Counted from the first letter of the stretch, positions 48,116-59,700 are shown. The stretch: DNA of 64,000 bases from Rhizopus sp. PT2906 (GCA_025529335.1 JAMYHX010000105.1:39902-103901); one strand, 5' to 3'. The notes: generated by a model from the sequence alone, not told the origin. Numbers and translations: made by a program.

Positions 48116-49134
48116 GGTGAAGTGCACCTTTATTACATGTGAAAGAGATTGACTATAAGTTGCCATTCAGATTAAAGTGCGATATATTTAATGCCATATA
48201 ATGATATACTTTACAGAATATTCTGTATTTGATATAAAATATGTAATAGAAGGATGAGCTAACTAGGTGTTGGCAAATACAGCGCATCTAGGTTCAAGCA
48301 TCAAATATGAAGGACATTTATCTACTGCCCAAGGTCAAGCGACGTTTTCTATATATATTTGCACTACGCTTTATAAAGTACTGATCAATTTGGACAGTGC
48401 GTGTAGCTTGCATAGACTTTATCTAAATTTTGGATAGGTCTTTGCTATTTTCCTAGGCAGGTTAGTGGAAATGATGCTCCTTTCTAGTATCAAACATAGG
48501 CTTTCAAGTACGTAAAATAAATTTAGAAAATACATGTCTTTAAATGTTGTGCTAATATCCTTCACCTTGACATAAAGTATTAAAAAAGACGTTCGGTATT
48601 TCTAGCGCGTCCTTTTGTAAACTAATAAAGCAGATTTTGAAACGCTTACTTTTCCATACAAACTGTATCCTTAACTCTGCTTATCTTTCACTTGGATTTA
48701 TAGGTTTGGCAAAGAACGTTATGCTATCGATTGGTAAGTCTGAAACCTGTTTGGAGCAAAGGAGGAACATGCAGAATGCGATACCGTTTAAACCCAGTTT
48801 CCCCAAACACGGCTGTGATCCCGATAGGGGAAATGAAAAAATAAAGAATAAAAGATTAACTATTCATATGTTCAAGGATCAGATTGAGCTTGATCCATAT
48901 ACACTTTTCTGTTTATATTCCTCTACTTTCCCTTATGACGTCAAATTTCCTTCGCTTGGATAGCTTATGCACGATAGAATGATCATCCATATCGTAAGTT
49001 ACTTGTGCATTACTGTTCCTTAATTTTATTGGATGACTGACTTTTACCAAATTGGGTCAAGAAGTATATTTGATGCCCCTACAGTTTTTTGTTCCTACTT
49101 TCTTCTTTCATCTGGATTATTCATCTATAACCAA
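48116..49134. other. Divergent intergenic region, no supported gene
   Basis: 1.0 kb between the SNARE and thiolase starts. A 108-codon frame at 48637-48963 (+) has no family features and is not reliable. Confidence 0.5.
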
Positions 49135-50623
49135 ATGACTCAACGTGGTAAGATTAAAGCCTTTATTAGAAAAAATAAAGAGAAAAAGTGAAGTTGTAGG
49201 ACTACTTTACAGCTTCTCTTAATGCGTAGTTCCTGATTATGTGATTAATCTATTTTTTTTTTTCTAGACGTTTACATTGCTTCTGCTGTTCGTACTCCTA
49301 TTGGTGGCTTCAACGGCTCCTTAGCTTCATTGGCTGCTACTAAACTCGGTTCTATTGCTATTGAAGGTAAGTCTCAAGCTTAAACCGCAGTAACTTGTTG
49401 AATACTAATTTTTGATGTAGCTGCTCTCAAGAAGGCCAACTTGCCAGCCGATGCAGTTGAAGAAGTCATTTTTGGTTGCGTTTTGTCTGCTGGTCTCGGT
49501 CAAAACCCTGCTCGTCAAGCCGCTCTTGGAGCTGGTCTTAAGGATACCACTATCTCCACTACTGTCAACAAGGTCTGCGCCTCAGGCATGAAAGGTAAAT
49601 AAAAAAAAGCGTGGTAAAAAATCATCGAGGTTTACAGGAGTTAACATCAATTCTCACGAACAGCTGTCATTTTGGCCGCACAAACCATTATGCTTGGAAA
49701 TGCTGACGTCGTAGTTGCTGGTGGTATGGAATCCATGTCCAATACTCCCTACTACTTACCCAAGCAGCGCTTTGGTTCCACATACGGTAACACCGAAGTT
49801 GTTGATGGCATTGTCAAGGATGGTCTTACTGATGTCTACAATGACTACTTGATGGGTGTTGCTGCTGAAGAATGTGCTGCTGAATACCAAGTTACCCGTG
49901 AACAACAAGACGACTACGCCATCGAGTCTTACAAGCGTGCTCAAGCCGCCTTTGCCGCTGGCCACTACAAGGAAGAGATTGTTCCTGTCACCGTTTCTGG
50001 TGGCCGTGGTAAGCCTGACCGTGTTATTGAGATGGATGATGAAGTCTCCAAATTGAACGAAGAAAAGCTTCGTGCTGTTCGTCCTGCTTTCCAACCCAAG
50101 AACGGTACTGTTACTGCACCAAACTCTTCTCCCTTATCTGATGGTGCTTCTGCTCTTGTTCTTGTCTCTGCTGAGGCTGCTAAGAAATACAATTTGACCT
50201 TAATTGCCAAGATTCGTGGTTGGGGTGAAGCTGAACAAGCCCCCGCTCGTTTCACTACTTCTCCTGCTTACGCTATTCCCAAGGCTATCAAGCACGCTGG
50301 ATTAACTCCTGAAGATATCTCTTACTATGAAATCAATGAAGCCTTTTCTGTTGTCGCCTGTGCCAACAAGAAGATCTTGAACCTTTCCTCTGAGAAAGTG
50401 TAAGTAACTTGGATGAAAAAAAAAAAAAAAAGATGACTCACACAACATGTTTAGGAATATTTGGGGTGGTGCTGTTGCCATGGGTCATCCCTTGGGCTGC
50501 TCTGGTGCTCGTATTATCACAACACTTACTTCAGTCTTAAAGAACAAGGAAGCCAAATTTGGCGCTGCAGGTGTTTGTAATGGTGGTGGCGGAGCCTCTG
50601 CTGTTGTCATTGAACTTGTTTAA
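49135..50623 (+). CDS. ERG10: Acetyl-CoA C-acetyltransferase (acetoacetyl-CoA thiolase)
   Basis: Condenses two acetyl-CoA to acetoacetyl-CoA, the first step of the mevalonate/ergosterol route. Exons 49135-49147, 49268-49366, 49421-49594, 49664-50399, 50455-50623; 396 residues, the usual length. Thiolase signatures: NKVCASGMKA with the acylated Cys, VVAGGMESMSNTPYYLP, NEAFSVVACANKK, GGAVAMGHPLGCSGARI with the catalytic His, and CNGGGGASAVVIE with the second Cys. There is no N-terminal presequence (MTQRDVYIASAVRTP) and no C-terminal SKL-type signal, so a cytosolic biosynthetic enzyme is favoured over mitochondrial or peroxisomal ones. The 13-nt first exon is typical of split N-termini here. Convergent with the GNAT gene, 97 bp apart. 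Confidence 0.95.
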
Positions 50624-50720
50624 ATAAGAGCAAAACGCACATCTTTAAACCATTTATAATAATAACAATAATAAACACTTCATTGCATTTGTCATCAATC
50701 GAAAAAGACCTGTCTTCCTG

Positions 50721-51677
50721 TTATTCTTTATTTAGTTTTTTAAACGATGCTCTCGTCTTTTCTCCATTTGTTGTCATCCACTCTTGTACTCTGCATCCAA
50801 GCACTTTGGTATACTTTCCAAACAAGTTGCGATTGTACTTGTACATTGTCACGAATCCATGTCTCTTTTCAAGGATTTGTTCTGCAGCCATATGATATGA
50901 GTTTACGTGAGCATAGACTCTATTGATACCATGTTCATTTGCCCACGTCATGGCTCTATTTAAAAGCAAGGTGGAAAGGCCACAGGCTTGTAAGTCAGAG
51001 CGTATGGCCCATCTGGTAATAGTGGCTGTTCTTGGAACATGTTTATCCATAAACTGACGCTCTCCCTGTCGTCTTTTCTCCATCCATGCAGGTACTGGCA
51101 AACGAAGCAATTCGAGGACAGCAGTAGTGAATTGTTTCCATGGTACAGGGAAGCTGTTTCGTCTATCCTTTATTTCTTGTTCGTTGCAAATTAGACCAAT
51201 CATGCCACACACTTCATCGTCTACAGTTAAGACCCAAAAGTGAGAAGGTTCTTGCTGATCAGTAGGTTTTCGTTCCTTTGTTTCGCCTTGAACGGTGTAA
51301 TTTAAATAGTACAAGTCAGGATCAAAGAGATCGTTGGTTCTGGCTTCTTCTATATATGAAGTAAGATCTACTCTATCAGATATAATAAATATCACGCTGA
51401 AACCAACCATGGCCCAAGTAAAGGTAGCCAGCACTTTAGCAGCTGTTATGAGCCATTCAGAAAATTGAAAGTATGAAAGGATGAGTTGAATGCAGTAAAG
51501 AAGACCAGAATATACAGCAAACCAGACAAGCCAAGTAGCTGGTGCCCAAAGTTTTCTTCTGATGCTTTCATAAACTAATGGGACACAAGTGCTGCAAAAT
51601 AAATAGTCAACTTGCTCCTGGTCTGTCTCTCGATAAGTTCGCAACACAACTTTGGGTGTCTTGTCTTTGTTTGTCAT
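50721..51677 (-). CDS. Membrane-anchored GNAT N-acetyltransferase
   Basis: Single exon, 318 residues from the Met of MTNKDKTPKVVLRTYRETD. A RTYRETDQEQVDYLF start is typical of GNAT domains. Two hydrophobic helices then interrupt it (APATWLVWFAVYSGLLYCIQ and LITAAKVLATFTWAMVGFSV). After that come HFWVLTVDDEVCGMIGLIC (beta4) and ATITRWAIRSDLQACGLSTL (the acetyl-CoA loop, where the common R/QxxGxG/A is degenerate), followed by YAHVNSYHMAAEQILEKRHG. The arrangement of a hydrophobic pair inside an N-terminal GNAT half recalls NAT8-type ER acetyltransferases. The open frame extends upstream to 51791, but the selected Met begins the conserved part. Substrate unknown. Confidence 0.82.
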   Translation of the reverse strand: MTNKDKTPKVVLRTYRETDQEQVDYLFCSTCVPLVYESIRRKLWAPATWLVWFAVYSGLLYCIQLILSYFQFSEWLITAAKVLATFTWAMVGFSVIFIISDRVDLTSYIEEARTNDLFDPDLYYLNYTVQGETKERKPTDQQEPSHFWVLTVDDEVCGMIGLICNEQEIKDRRNSFPVPWKQFTTAVLELLRLPVPAWMEKRRQGERQFMDKHVPRTATITRWAIRSDLQACGLSTLLLNRAMTWANEHGINRVYAHVNSYHMAAEQILEKRHGFVTMYKYNRNLFGKYTKVLGCRVQEWMTTNGEKTRASFKKLNKE

Positions 51678-52142
51678 TAAAAAGAATAAGGGTCGATTTG
51701 TCAGCTGAAGCTGAACCTGTGAATTGCTATAGAATAATTGAATGACCGCATTAAGCGCATGATGAGTTACAAAGAGATCCCCTTTACACAAGGCGAAAGA
51801 AAAACAAAATTAGATGCGACTGTAGATGAATAAGGAAGTGGAAAGGGTGTGAGGATTAGTTCTGTTCACAGGAGGATCCCAGATTAGGTGGCAAAGGATA
51901 GGGCGTCTTTATCATGGGAAATGTAATCGTATATACATGCAGACTGACAAAAGACCCAATATGAGACATTAAAAAAGGAGGGAACAACGGCTAATGAATC
52001 AAAAGAAGTCTTTAATTGTTGCAGGTGTCTGAAGTTGATGATACACTTGTAAGCAGTGAGCGGCATGGGCTTTAGCAAGTAGTAGTCAGACATAACGCGT
52101 TGGTTCTAATAGGATGCATTCTTTGTGACAATCTACTTTTTT
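51678..52142. other. Intergenic, no supported gene
   Basis: 465 bp between the GNAT start and the poly-Gln gene's stop; probably the GNAT promoter and the poly-Gln gene's 3' UTR. Confidence 0.5.
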
Positions 52143-52823
52143 TTATTTATTGTATTGAGATAACAGCATGGCTACTCTTTCCGCGAATCTGGCCTTGGCA
52201 GCGTCTGACATAACAAGATGGTGATTCTTTTCAAATTGACTAACAACATCTGAAGGATTATCGTTGGGATATACAGGCAAGTTTGCCGTTACGCCTGGAG
52301 CCAATTCGATCTTGAAAGTAAGACAAGGTGTCTTGGGAGCAGCAGGAGGCGTATAGTGTTGTTGTTGTTGGTATTGGAGAGGTTGTGTCTGAACAGGAGA
52401 CTGCGAGGGAGTAGCAGTGGCGTATTTGGACGCCATAGTGCCCAAAGGTTGTTGTTGTTGTTGCTGTTGCCAAGAAGGAACTTGCTGAGTTTGGGGTTGG
52501 CTCCAGCTTGGGGTCTGTGGTTGCTGTTGTTGTTGTTGTTGTTGTTGTTGGTTCCAGTGTTGTTGCTGTTGAGGTTGAGAATGAGATTGTTGTCTCCGAG
52601 TTTGAGTAAGCTGTTGTTGTGGTTGTTGGTGTTGGGATGGCTGAGATGGTTGAGATGGAGCATATTTTGAGGCAGAGGTTCCATTAGGATTGTTCCAAAA
52701 AGGTGTCTCCATTAACTTGTCTGTAGTCCAAGCATTTGATCCAGCTTTAACAGGAGGTCTACGTGGAGCAACCGATAAAGGCTTTGAAGGCTTTGAAGGC
52801 TTGGGTGCCTTTTGTTGCTGCTT

Positions 52824-52866
<43 letters not shown>

Positions 52867-53198
52867 GGTGGTGGTGGTGGCTGTCCTGGTTTACTCTTCT
52901 TTTTCTTCTTTCCACCATTTAACCCACCTTTAGGTAAAGGCTTACCCAATCTTCGATCCAAAATAAGCTGCTCATCAACTGGCTTAAAATTTTTACCTTG
53001 ACGGTGAAGCTGACCAGTACCAATTCCGTTTGATTTGAGTTTGACAGATGGATCAATGAGAGAAGCCCAATCGTCCATGCTCACATTGACTTCAGTTTTG
53101 CCTTCTTCAGTGACCTTTTGGGTACCCCAACCTGACATTTGAAGGGGAGCATATTCGTCTTCTGATTCTGAATAGTCTGAGTATTCGCTGTATGCCAT
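52143..53198 (-). CDS. Poly-Gln protein with a conserved-looking C-terminal module
   Basis: Single exon, 351 residues starting MAYSEYSDYSESEDEYAP. An acidic N-terminus with Trp motifs (SGWGTQKV, MDDWASLIDPSV) leads into a basic segment (GGKKKKKSKPGQPPPPP). Then come several Gln runs interspersed with TPFWNNPNGTSASKYAPSQ and GTMASKYATATPSQ, a repeated ASKYA motif. The last ~55 residues are compact and not low complexity: CLTFKIELAPGVTANLPVYP, NPSDVVSQFEKNHHLVMSD, then RFAERVAMLLSQY. This module looks like a small alpha/beta domain that could bind partners; I cannot name it. CAA/CAG usage in the runs appears on the complementary strand as TTG/CTG repeats, so the antisense frames there are artefacts. 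Function unknown. Confidence 0.75.
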
Positions 53199-53713
53199 AT
53201 TGAAAAACAAAAGAAAGAGAAGTTATGATTGGTTGGTGAGGCTTTTCCATTGGGTTCAAACTCCCTTGAGCCTTACAAAATTGAAATGCTCAAACTTGGG
53301 CTCAAGATCTGAACAAGGAAATATGTTATTTATTGATATATACCAATTGATTTCATAGCTCAGTTTTTTTGTCTCTTGAAGACGAGAAACGGTTTGCTCA
53401 TACGTGATAAAGTATAATAAAAGGAAAGGACAAAAGTCAAAATGTTGCCTAATATAGACAGTCATCATGAAAAGACTATAGTTGTTGATCCTTAGTTGTG
53501 TAAATAATATCATCAATGGAGAAGCATTGCATCTTTCAGAATCGCATATTAATTCATATTAAACAGTTGAACTGAGCGTTTCTTTTTTGCTGTTTATTTT
53601 TTTTTTTTAATTTCAAAAAGAAAAATTTATACAATTGTCAAACTAAGAAAAGAATTAGAATAATCATAATCAATACAAATATTGACCTACATTAAACAAT
53701 GAATAGTTTAGAT
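53199..53713. other. Intergenic, no supported gene
   Basis: 515 bp between the poly-Gln gene start and the downstream end of the complex I gene. One 86-codon frame (53256-53516, -) has no features. Confidence 0.5.
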
Positions 53714-53923
53714 CTAGTGATGGCTGTTGCTCTTCTTGAGGAAAAAGTGTTCATAGGTGCAGTAAGCAGCAAATGCGACAGTTGCAATACCAAGTCCAGG
53801 AAACATGGTCTTGAAGTTGGAAGATTTTGAAAAGATGGGGTGCTTACGCCAGGCTTCACGCTTAGCCCAGGGGTCGTGATAAACAGGTCTCTTTACTTGA
53901 GCTTCAACGTGTGATTTAGTCAT
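53714..53923 (-). CDS. NDUFB3: NADH:ubiquinone oxidoreductase B12 subunit (NDUFB3)
   Basis: Accessory subunit of the distal proton-pumping arm of mitochondrial complex I. A 69-residue single-exon protein. The signature YHDPWAKREAWRKHPIFS is the conserved family block, followed by FPGLGIATVAFAAYCTYEHF, the single transmembrane helix, and a short KKSNSHH tail. The start was placed at MTKSHVEAQVKRP because the upstream in-frame extension to 54058 (Arg/Ser-rich) crosses probable leader sequence. Length agrees with fungal B12 proteins. No cleavable presequence is needed for this family. Confidence 0.92.
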   Translation of the reverse strand: MTKSHVEAQVKRPVYHDPWAKREAWRKHPIFSKSSNFKTMFPGLGIATVAFAAYCTYEHFFLKKSNSHH

Positions 53924-54204
53924 TGAAAGGTATATATTACTGAAAGAAAAAAGAACAAATCTATCTTGTACTCGGCCACAGCAAACCCCGGTTTGGGGTG
54001 ACGTCGTGCGGAGTGCAAAAGGGGAAAAAGGGGATCTCCTTGAACCTGAATACAGCAACTCTTTCCTATTGACAACACAGCAAAGTGGTATTTGTTGACA
54101 TGTATATTAACTATTTAATCATTTCATGAGTATAATTAAAGTGATGATAGTATATGTTATGCAAAATGTGCCTCTGTATGTGAGTCAAAAATATCGTTTA
54201 TTTG

Positions 54205-54867
54205 TTATTTAATTGGCTTATATGAACAACCGATGCTATCCAGTAGCTGTTGTACCTCGTATGCTATCATCTCTTCGCCGACTTTCTTTGTATTATCCAT
54301 AGAGTGGCTTGACTCAAATAGCTCTTTATCCAGTCCCATCAATGTATGTAGGTTTTCGAGTATCTCGCTGTACATTGAAAATGAAATATCTTTTATTTCA
54401 TGATGGTGAGGTAAAAAGCTAATTGCTTCATCTCGCTTGATATTTTCTTTGTTGTCTATTGCTTGACATGATTTTATACTGAGCTCAAGAGCTTGTATGG
54501 TCTTGGTTATTTCATCATTTATTTCATTTACTACCACCATGATTCATTAAAAAGTAAAGCTCTTTCTTTAGTATAGCTTACCGCTAGTACTTTCAGGAAT
54601 AGTATCAGTTAAGCGGTTTATAATTATGTCATTAGCGTATTTCTCTAGCAATAGTCTCAACTTCACTTGACATTGAATATATAAAACATAGAGGTCCCTT
54701 TAATGAAAATAAGTGATTTGTATCACATTACAGTTTTCAACATACGCATGAGCCTTTTGTCTCTGCCTCAGTATCGAGAAGGACATAGACTGATGTTCAA
54801 TTGTTTCATATAATTCACATAGTCTCTCTTCAGTCGATACCTTTTCTTGTTCTTTATCCCACTGCAT
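54205..54867 (-). CDS. Small coiled-coil protein of unknown family
   Basis: Exons 54732-54867, 54582-54665, 54205-54530; 181 residues; all three junctions are GT-AG and phase-consistent. The protein is almost wholly helical and charged (EERLCELYETIEHQSMSFSI, LRQRQKAHAYVENC, LLLEKYANDIIINRLTDTI, DEITKTIQALELSIKSC) and has no Gly/Pro-rich parts. Size, helicity and absence of domains resemble small kinetochore, augmin or tethering-complex subunits, but that is only a shape argument. It starts 46 bp downstream of the V-ATPase subunit H stop on the same strand, so its promoter would lie in the subunit H 3' end. Confidence 0.65.
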
Positions 54868-54913
54868 AATATAAGAAAAAAGAATAAAAGATACCAACAG
54901 CTTGGTTTATTAT

Positions 54914-56884
54914 TTATGTTGTCATTGCAAAGTATTTTTGAGTTGCGCAAAGTGCTTGATATCTTACACCTGCATCTTGATGCGTCATGAGCTCCATGAT
55001 TCGTTGTTTGGCGCCAATAGATTGTAAATAGCTATAGAAAATAAGAACTTTGTTTTTTTTTTTTTTTTGATAATATTCAAACCTTTTACTGTTTGGATCA
55101 CTGCTATATTTGACATACTGACCCAAGTCATGACAGGCAATGGCTAATACTGTGAAATCCGTTGATGTACTCAGTAATCTTGCCAATAACCTAAGCAAAT
55201 CAATGATGAATATAAGCTCTAATAATCACATCTAATGTATACCTTAATAAGTGTTGATCCTTTTCATTAAGACGGTTTGCATTTTGTTTCCAAAAGTTCT
55301 CCGATGCGTGAGATGGACTTTCCCAGTGTAATCTGCCCGTTTCAACCTCTGATGCGTATACCTCAAATGTACTTGATACAGGTCAGATGATATTATTCTT
55401 TTTTTTTTAAAAAAAAAACAGTCTTTGCTTACCTAAGACTTTGAAAGTTTTGCTGTAATTCAGTTATCATATATTCAATGTCATCAACAATTTCCTGATC
55501 TGACCATTTTCGAGTAGCCAAGTGCTCAGTAAAAGGCAACAGTTTGGCTACCAACATGGCAGACATGTTTTCTGTAGGAGCTTTCTCAATTAAATTCTAA
55601 AATATATCATTGAGTTATCTATGCATAGCAAAAAGTTAAATAGATTACCTTGAACGTTGCTATGATCACTCTGATTACTTTCTCTTTAGGTGTTGACTTG
55701 GCATAGTCTAATAGCACAGGGATAATTTTACATTTTCTACACAACATATTAATAAATATTAAGTTATATAGTTAATAACATACTTGTCCAAGTTCTTTGC
55801 TACTTGTTCATCAAATGTTAAAAGCCAAATAGCAAAGGTAAGTTCATATATCTTTTGTGGGTCAGAGTGTTTGTTTGCCTTTAGAATGCTGACTAGTCTG
55901 TAAAAAAAAAAAAAAAAAAAAAAAGGGAATCAATAACTATATAAATATATACATGCCAGAGATAATTACGTGTCGATAGCATGAGGTGTTTCCCAAAAGG
56001 CTGTTCTGTATTCTGGAACATGAAACAAAGCATCAAGTATTTGGATATTGAGATCCACAATGTGTTGCTGACGACTTTGTAGTTGAAATGTAATCCATCG
56101 AAAGAATTCATGTATGTTGATATCACGATGAGATGTAGAACTGTTTAAAGTACATGAGTCATTTATGATAACTTTGATCTTTTATATATTTACCAAATCA
56201 GCATAGTAAGTAACTTGCTTGACTGTATACCTATAAATTCGTCATTGATACTAAGTACTTTATGAAATGGTCCAAAGGGGAACTCCGGGTTATCCTTTTT
56301 TGCTTCATGAAACAAATAAATCCTCTCCTCGTGTTCTAGATCATGATTAGCGTTGAAAACAAAAAAAGAAAGGGGTTTACTTACCATTCAACATATCGTG
56401 AATAAGAACAAGTACTTTCTGAAGCGTATCCACTCTTGCCAATTTTTGCATTAATTCAAGGTAAAGTAAAGCATAATAACGTCCATGCTATTTTGAGAGT
56501 GCGTCCACGCCTTTTTGATTATTCGGCATATTAAACAACAAATGAAAAGGGATTATACCTCTGTCATAATAGGCTCGAGTTCCTCAACTGACTTGTTTTC
56601 GACATGCTTTATCATGGCCATTTCATTTTCAGATATTAAACCCACGTTTGTATATTCCTATAGATAACGACGGGTGTAAGTGCTGCAGATATAGATTCAA
56701 CATGCGAGGTCGATTTTACCTCCCATGGGATGGGTTCTTGCCTGATTTTGTTCATGGTGTCATCTAAATAAGGGTGAGATATAATAGTCAACTTGACTTC
56801 TTCTACAAGGTCATCTCTTGTTAAAGTTGGACTAATCGTTTCAACCTGTGGCGGTGGTATATTTGGTGGAATAGCTGTTAACAT
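54914..56884 (-). CDS. VMA13: V-type H+-ATPase subunit H
   Basis: Regulatory subunit of the V1 sector that couples V1 to Vo and silences detached V1. Eleven exons: 56720-56884, 56559-56657, 56385-56487, 56194-56335, 55970-56140, 55784-55897, 55649-55736, 55433-55596, 55243-55371, 55083-55190, 54914-55031; 466 residues, close to the 478 of yeast Vma13. It is an all-helical HEAT/armadillo-like protein. Useful blocks are LISENEMAMIKHVEN, GRYYALLYLELMQKLARVDT, FQLQSRQQHIVDLNIQILDA, VIRVIIATFKNLIEKAP, LHWESPSHASENFWKQNANR, LLARLLSTSTDFTVLAIACHDLGQYV, and the closing MELMTHQDAGVRYQALCATQK, which is diagnostic. The density of introns (ten) is the highest per kb here. Acts at vacuole and endosome membranes. 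Confidence 0.94.
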
Positions 56885-57143
56885 TCAACGCGATCTTTTA
56901 AGAAAAAAAAAAAAGGTTAAAGGGAAAAAAAAAAAAGGAGGGAAGCGATCAGACGGTTTTAAGGGGTAAAATTTAAGTTTTACGTCATATCTTTTTGTAA
57001 ACAAAAAAGCCGTATTAGATGGTAAGAGTGAAAGGTTTATTGAAGCTACATTTTATAATAAAATGGAAATGATGAATATTAAAATGTCATTTTCTACTAG
57101 TAAAAGATTATAAAAGTTAAATAAAGGTATGCAAATAATAGAT

Positions 57144-58411
57144 TTATGCAGATGCAACTACAACAGCAGGAGATGTGGTTGTATTAGCAGTCTCTGATGT
57201 AGCACTGGTTTCAACTGTCTCAGATTTATCTTGTTCTGTTGTTTCCTCTTTAACTTCTTCCTTGGTCTCTTCCTTTTCTTCTTTCTTTTCTTCGTCTTTG
57301 GCAGGAGCAGCAGGTGCTGTCTCAGCTGTAACAGGAGTCTTTGACTTCTTGTTCTTCTTTGTAAACAATTCTGTTAAGCGACCTAAAGGTGAAGAAGGGC
57401 GACCAACTTCTTTCTTTTCTTCTTTCTTTTCTTCCTTCTTTTCTTCTTCCTTTTTATCTTCTTCGTTTGATTCTAAAAAGATATTCTATTAGTACTCCAG
57501 GACAGGAGAGCTAGGGAGATTTAAGGAGACTACCTTGAGTTTCAGTAGCGGGAACTTCAGCATTGGGAGTTTCGGTAGCAGCAGCAGGCTTCTCTGATGC
57601 TTCTTGAACAACTACTTCCTTGGGGGAGTCTTCGTGCTTCTTTTTACCAAAAATCTTACTGATAAAGGATTGGCGCTTGTTGTTGGCAGTAGCAGTAGCC
57701 AAATGGGTAGCAGCTTGTTCTATTTCAGCAGCAACTTCAGTAACTTCAGCTTCTACAGCAGCAGTGGCTTCCTTGACGGCTTCCTTGACGGGATCTTCCT
57801 TGGAAGCATTTGAAGCTTCGGTTACAGCTTCAGTTTCAATGGGTTGAAGTTGCTCGATTTGAGGAAGCTCAGTAGACACAGGCTCTGATTCAGTAGCAGA
57901 GGCATTAGCAGATTCATCTACTTTGGTAGCAGACTAGAAAATGTGGTTAGATCAGGAAATTTTACGATGTATAGGAGAGATTTACCTTTGATCTAGAAAA
58001 GAAAGAAAATCCCTTAGTCTTCTTTTTATGCTCAGTGGTTTCAGCAGGAGTAGGTGCAGCAGTAGATTCAGCCTTGGGGCCATCGGCTTCTTCATGATCT
58101 TCCTTCTTAGCTTCCTCCTTCTTAGCCTCTTCCTTCTTAGCCTCTTCCTTCTTGGGCTTTCCGAAAGGATTGAAGATGGTACGGCGCTTGGAAATGGAAG
58201 CCTTGGGAGTGGCTGGGGCTTCTTCAGCGGGTGCTTCTTCGGATTCTTTCTTTGGTTCCTCGGCAGGAGCTTCAGGACTGGCTACTTCTTCAGCTGGCTC
58301 GCCTTTATCAGCAACTTGAGGCTCCGTAGAGACAACAGATTCAGTGGCAGGCTCAGTAGTAGGTTCAGTTGTAGGAGTAGTAGTAGTAGTAGGAACAGTG
58401 GCTTCAGTCAT
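57144..58411 (-). CDS. Acidic Glu/Ala/Thr-rich protein with three basic FG-K motifs
   Basis: Exons 57986-58411, 57534-57933, 57144-57472; 384 residues from MTEATVPTTTTTPTTEPT. Composition is strongly biased: Pro/Glu/Ala/Thr blocks and KKEEAK repeats (about three copies near 58110-58150). Each exon carries one compact basic-aromatic motif in the acidic background: SKRRTIFNPFGKPKK, NKRQSFISKIFGKKK and PLGRLTELFTKKNKK. The one-per-exon spacing suggests a tandem motif that binds a partner or an acidic membrane surface. No catalytic or membrane domain. The hydrophobic codons before this Met (to 58489) are probably 5' UTR. Function not known. Confidence 0.72.
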
Positions 58412-59700
58412 GATAAAAAATAAGATAAGAGAAAGAAGAAGAAGAAGAAAAAGAAAAGAGAGAGAAAGGATGCATTGATATTTATACAACTAAACAACAA
58501 AAGCACGAGTGGTTACTAAGGAAAGGAGGCAACCATGGTTACACTACGGTCGTAACCTTAGCATGAACACACAGAGATCAAAAAAATTTTCTATTTCGTG
58601 CAAAGTAAAAAAAAAAAAATGTATATATTTATAAAAGTAAGATCAAGTTTAATTTCCAAACTTGGTGAGCTGTCAACAGGATGAAAAATAGACTAAAAAA
58701 AGAAAATGGTCGAAGGGGAAGAGTGTGTTCGCCACATAAACAAATAAGCTAAATGACGTGGATCAAAGTCATTTTTACACAATTGTTTACTAACAAAAGT
58801 ATATATCACTTGGCCAATGGTTGTCTCCTTTTGTTGGAATGGTCGCATAAGCTAATATTAAGAGATCCTGTCAAAGTGCGAGCAAGAAAAACTTTTTTTT
58901 TCTGCACGTTTTAGCTCCTACGTTTGATGTGCAACTCCTCCTTTTGCTTCTCTCTCTCTTACTCTCTTAATCTTGAGCCCCTTTTAAAAGATGGATGTTT
59001 AGTAAAGATATCCTGTTTAATGTAAGCACGTGTAATATAGGCTTAAAAGGAGAGTAAAGTAAGGACAATGATGGTGTCTAGATCAATGGTGAAAATAATA
59101 TAATGGGTTGAAAGTCTGGTAATGCAAATCATTTTTTATTCATTTACCGAATATTAGGCACGAGTAACATAAAGTAGTGTGTACATCCTCACTGTCATAC
59201 TATCTTTCATATCAATTGATCAAGTAGTTGAATTCAAAAGAACAATGTATGACGATTTGGTTTAGTTTTAATCATCAAAATTACCGAAGCTCTGGAATTA
59301 AATTGTGTATAGTTGTTTTGATTTGAATAAATGACAGCCCACTTATTTCAAGGTGGAGCCATTGTCTTTATTTTTAGATAAAGCTCATCTCCGACTGTTT
59401 CTGCATCTGTCTTCTTTTATTGGAAATGTCTACACATGGTCCTTTTTTCTTTTTCTTTTTCTTTTATCGTCTTCTTTTTTCTATGGCTTTCTCTGGCGTT
59501 TGATAGGCTCCTGATTTATTGTGTATGCATGTAACGCATTTTAATAAGTAATGCCTGATACGATTGCTTTTATGTTTATTAAGCTGAAACAATTTAAAGT
59601 GCGCGCCAAAACAAAAAAAGAGGGGGGCGTTGTCTTGACAACTGTCATGGTTACTTTGATTCATCACTATAGCAAATAAATGCTCTATTCGAAAAAAAGT
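58412..59700. other. Intergenic, no supported gene
   Basis: 1.3 kb upstream of the acidic protein gene, ending at the left terminus of the TIR element. AT-rich with short A runs; no coding or RNA signal seen. Confidence 0.5.

Noticed and set aside
48637..48963. 108-codon plus-strand frame before the thiolase
   Set aside because: No motif, no supporting splice signals and atypical composition for the neighbouring genes.
52356..53001. Leu-rich and Cys-rich plus-strand frames
   Set aside because: Antisense shadows of the poly-Gln runs.
58412..58489. Signal peptide for the acidic protein
   Set aside because: The hydrophobic codons come from a TTC/CTT-rich leader; the MTEATV start follows it, and the protein has no secretory features.
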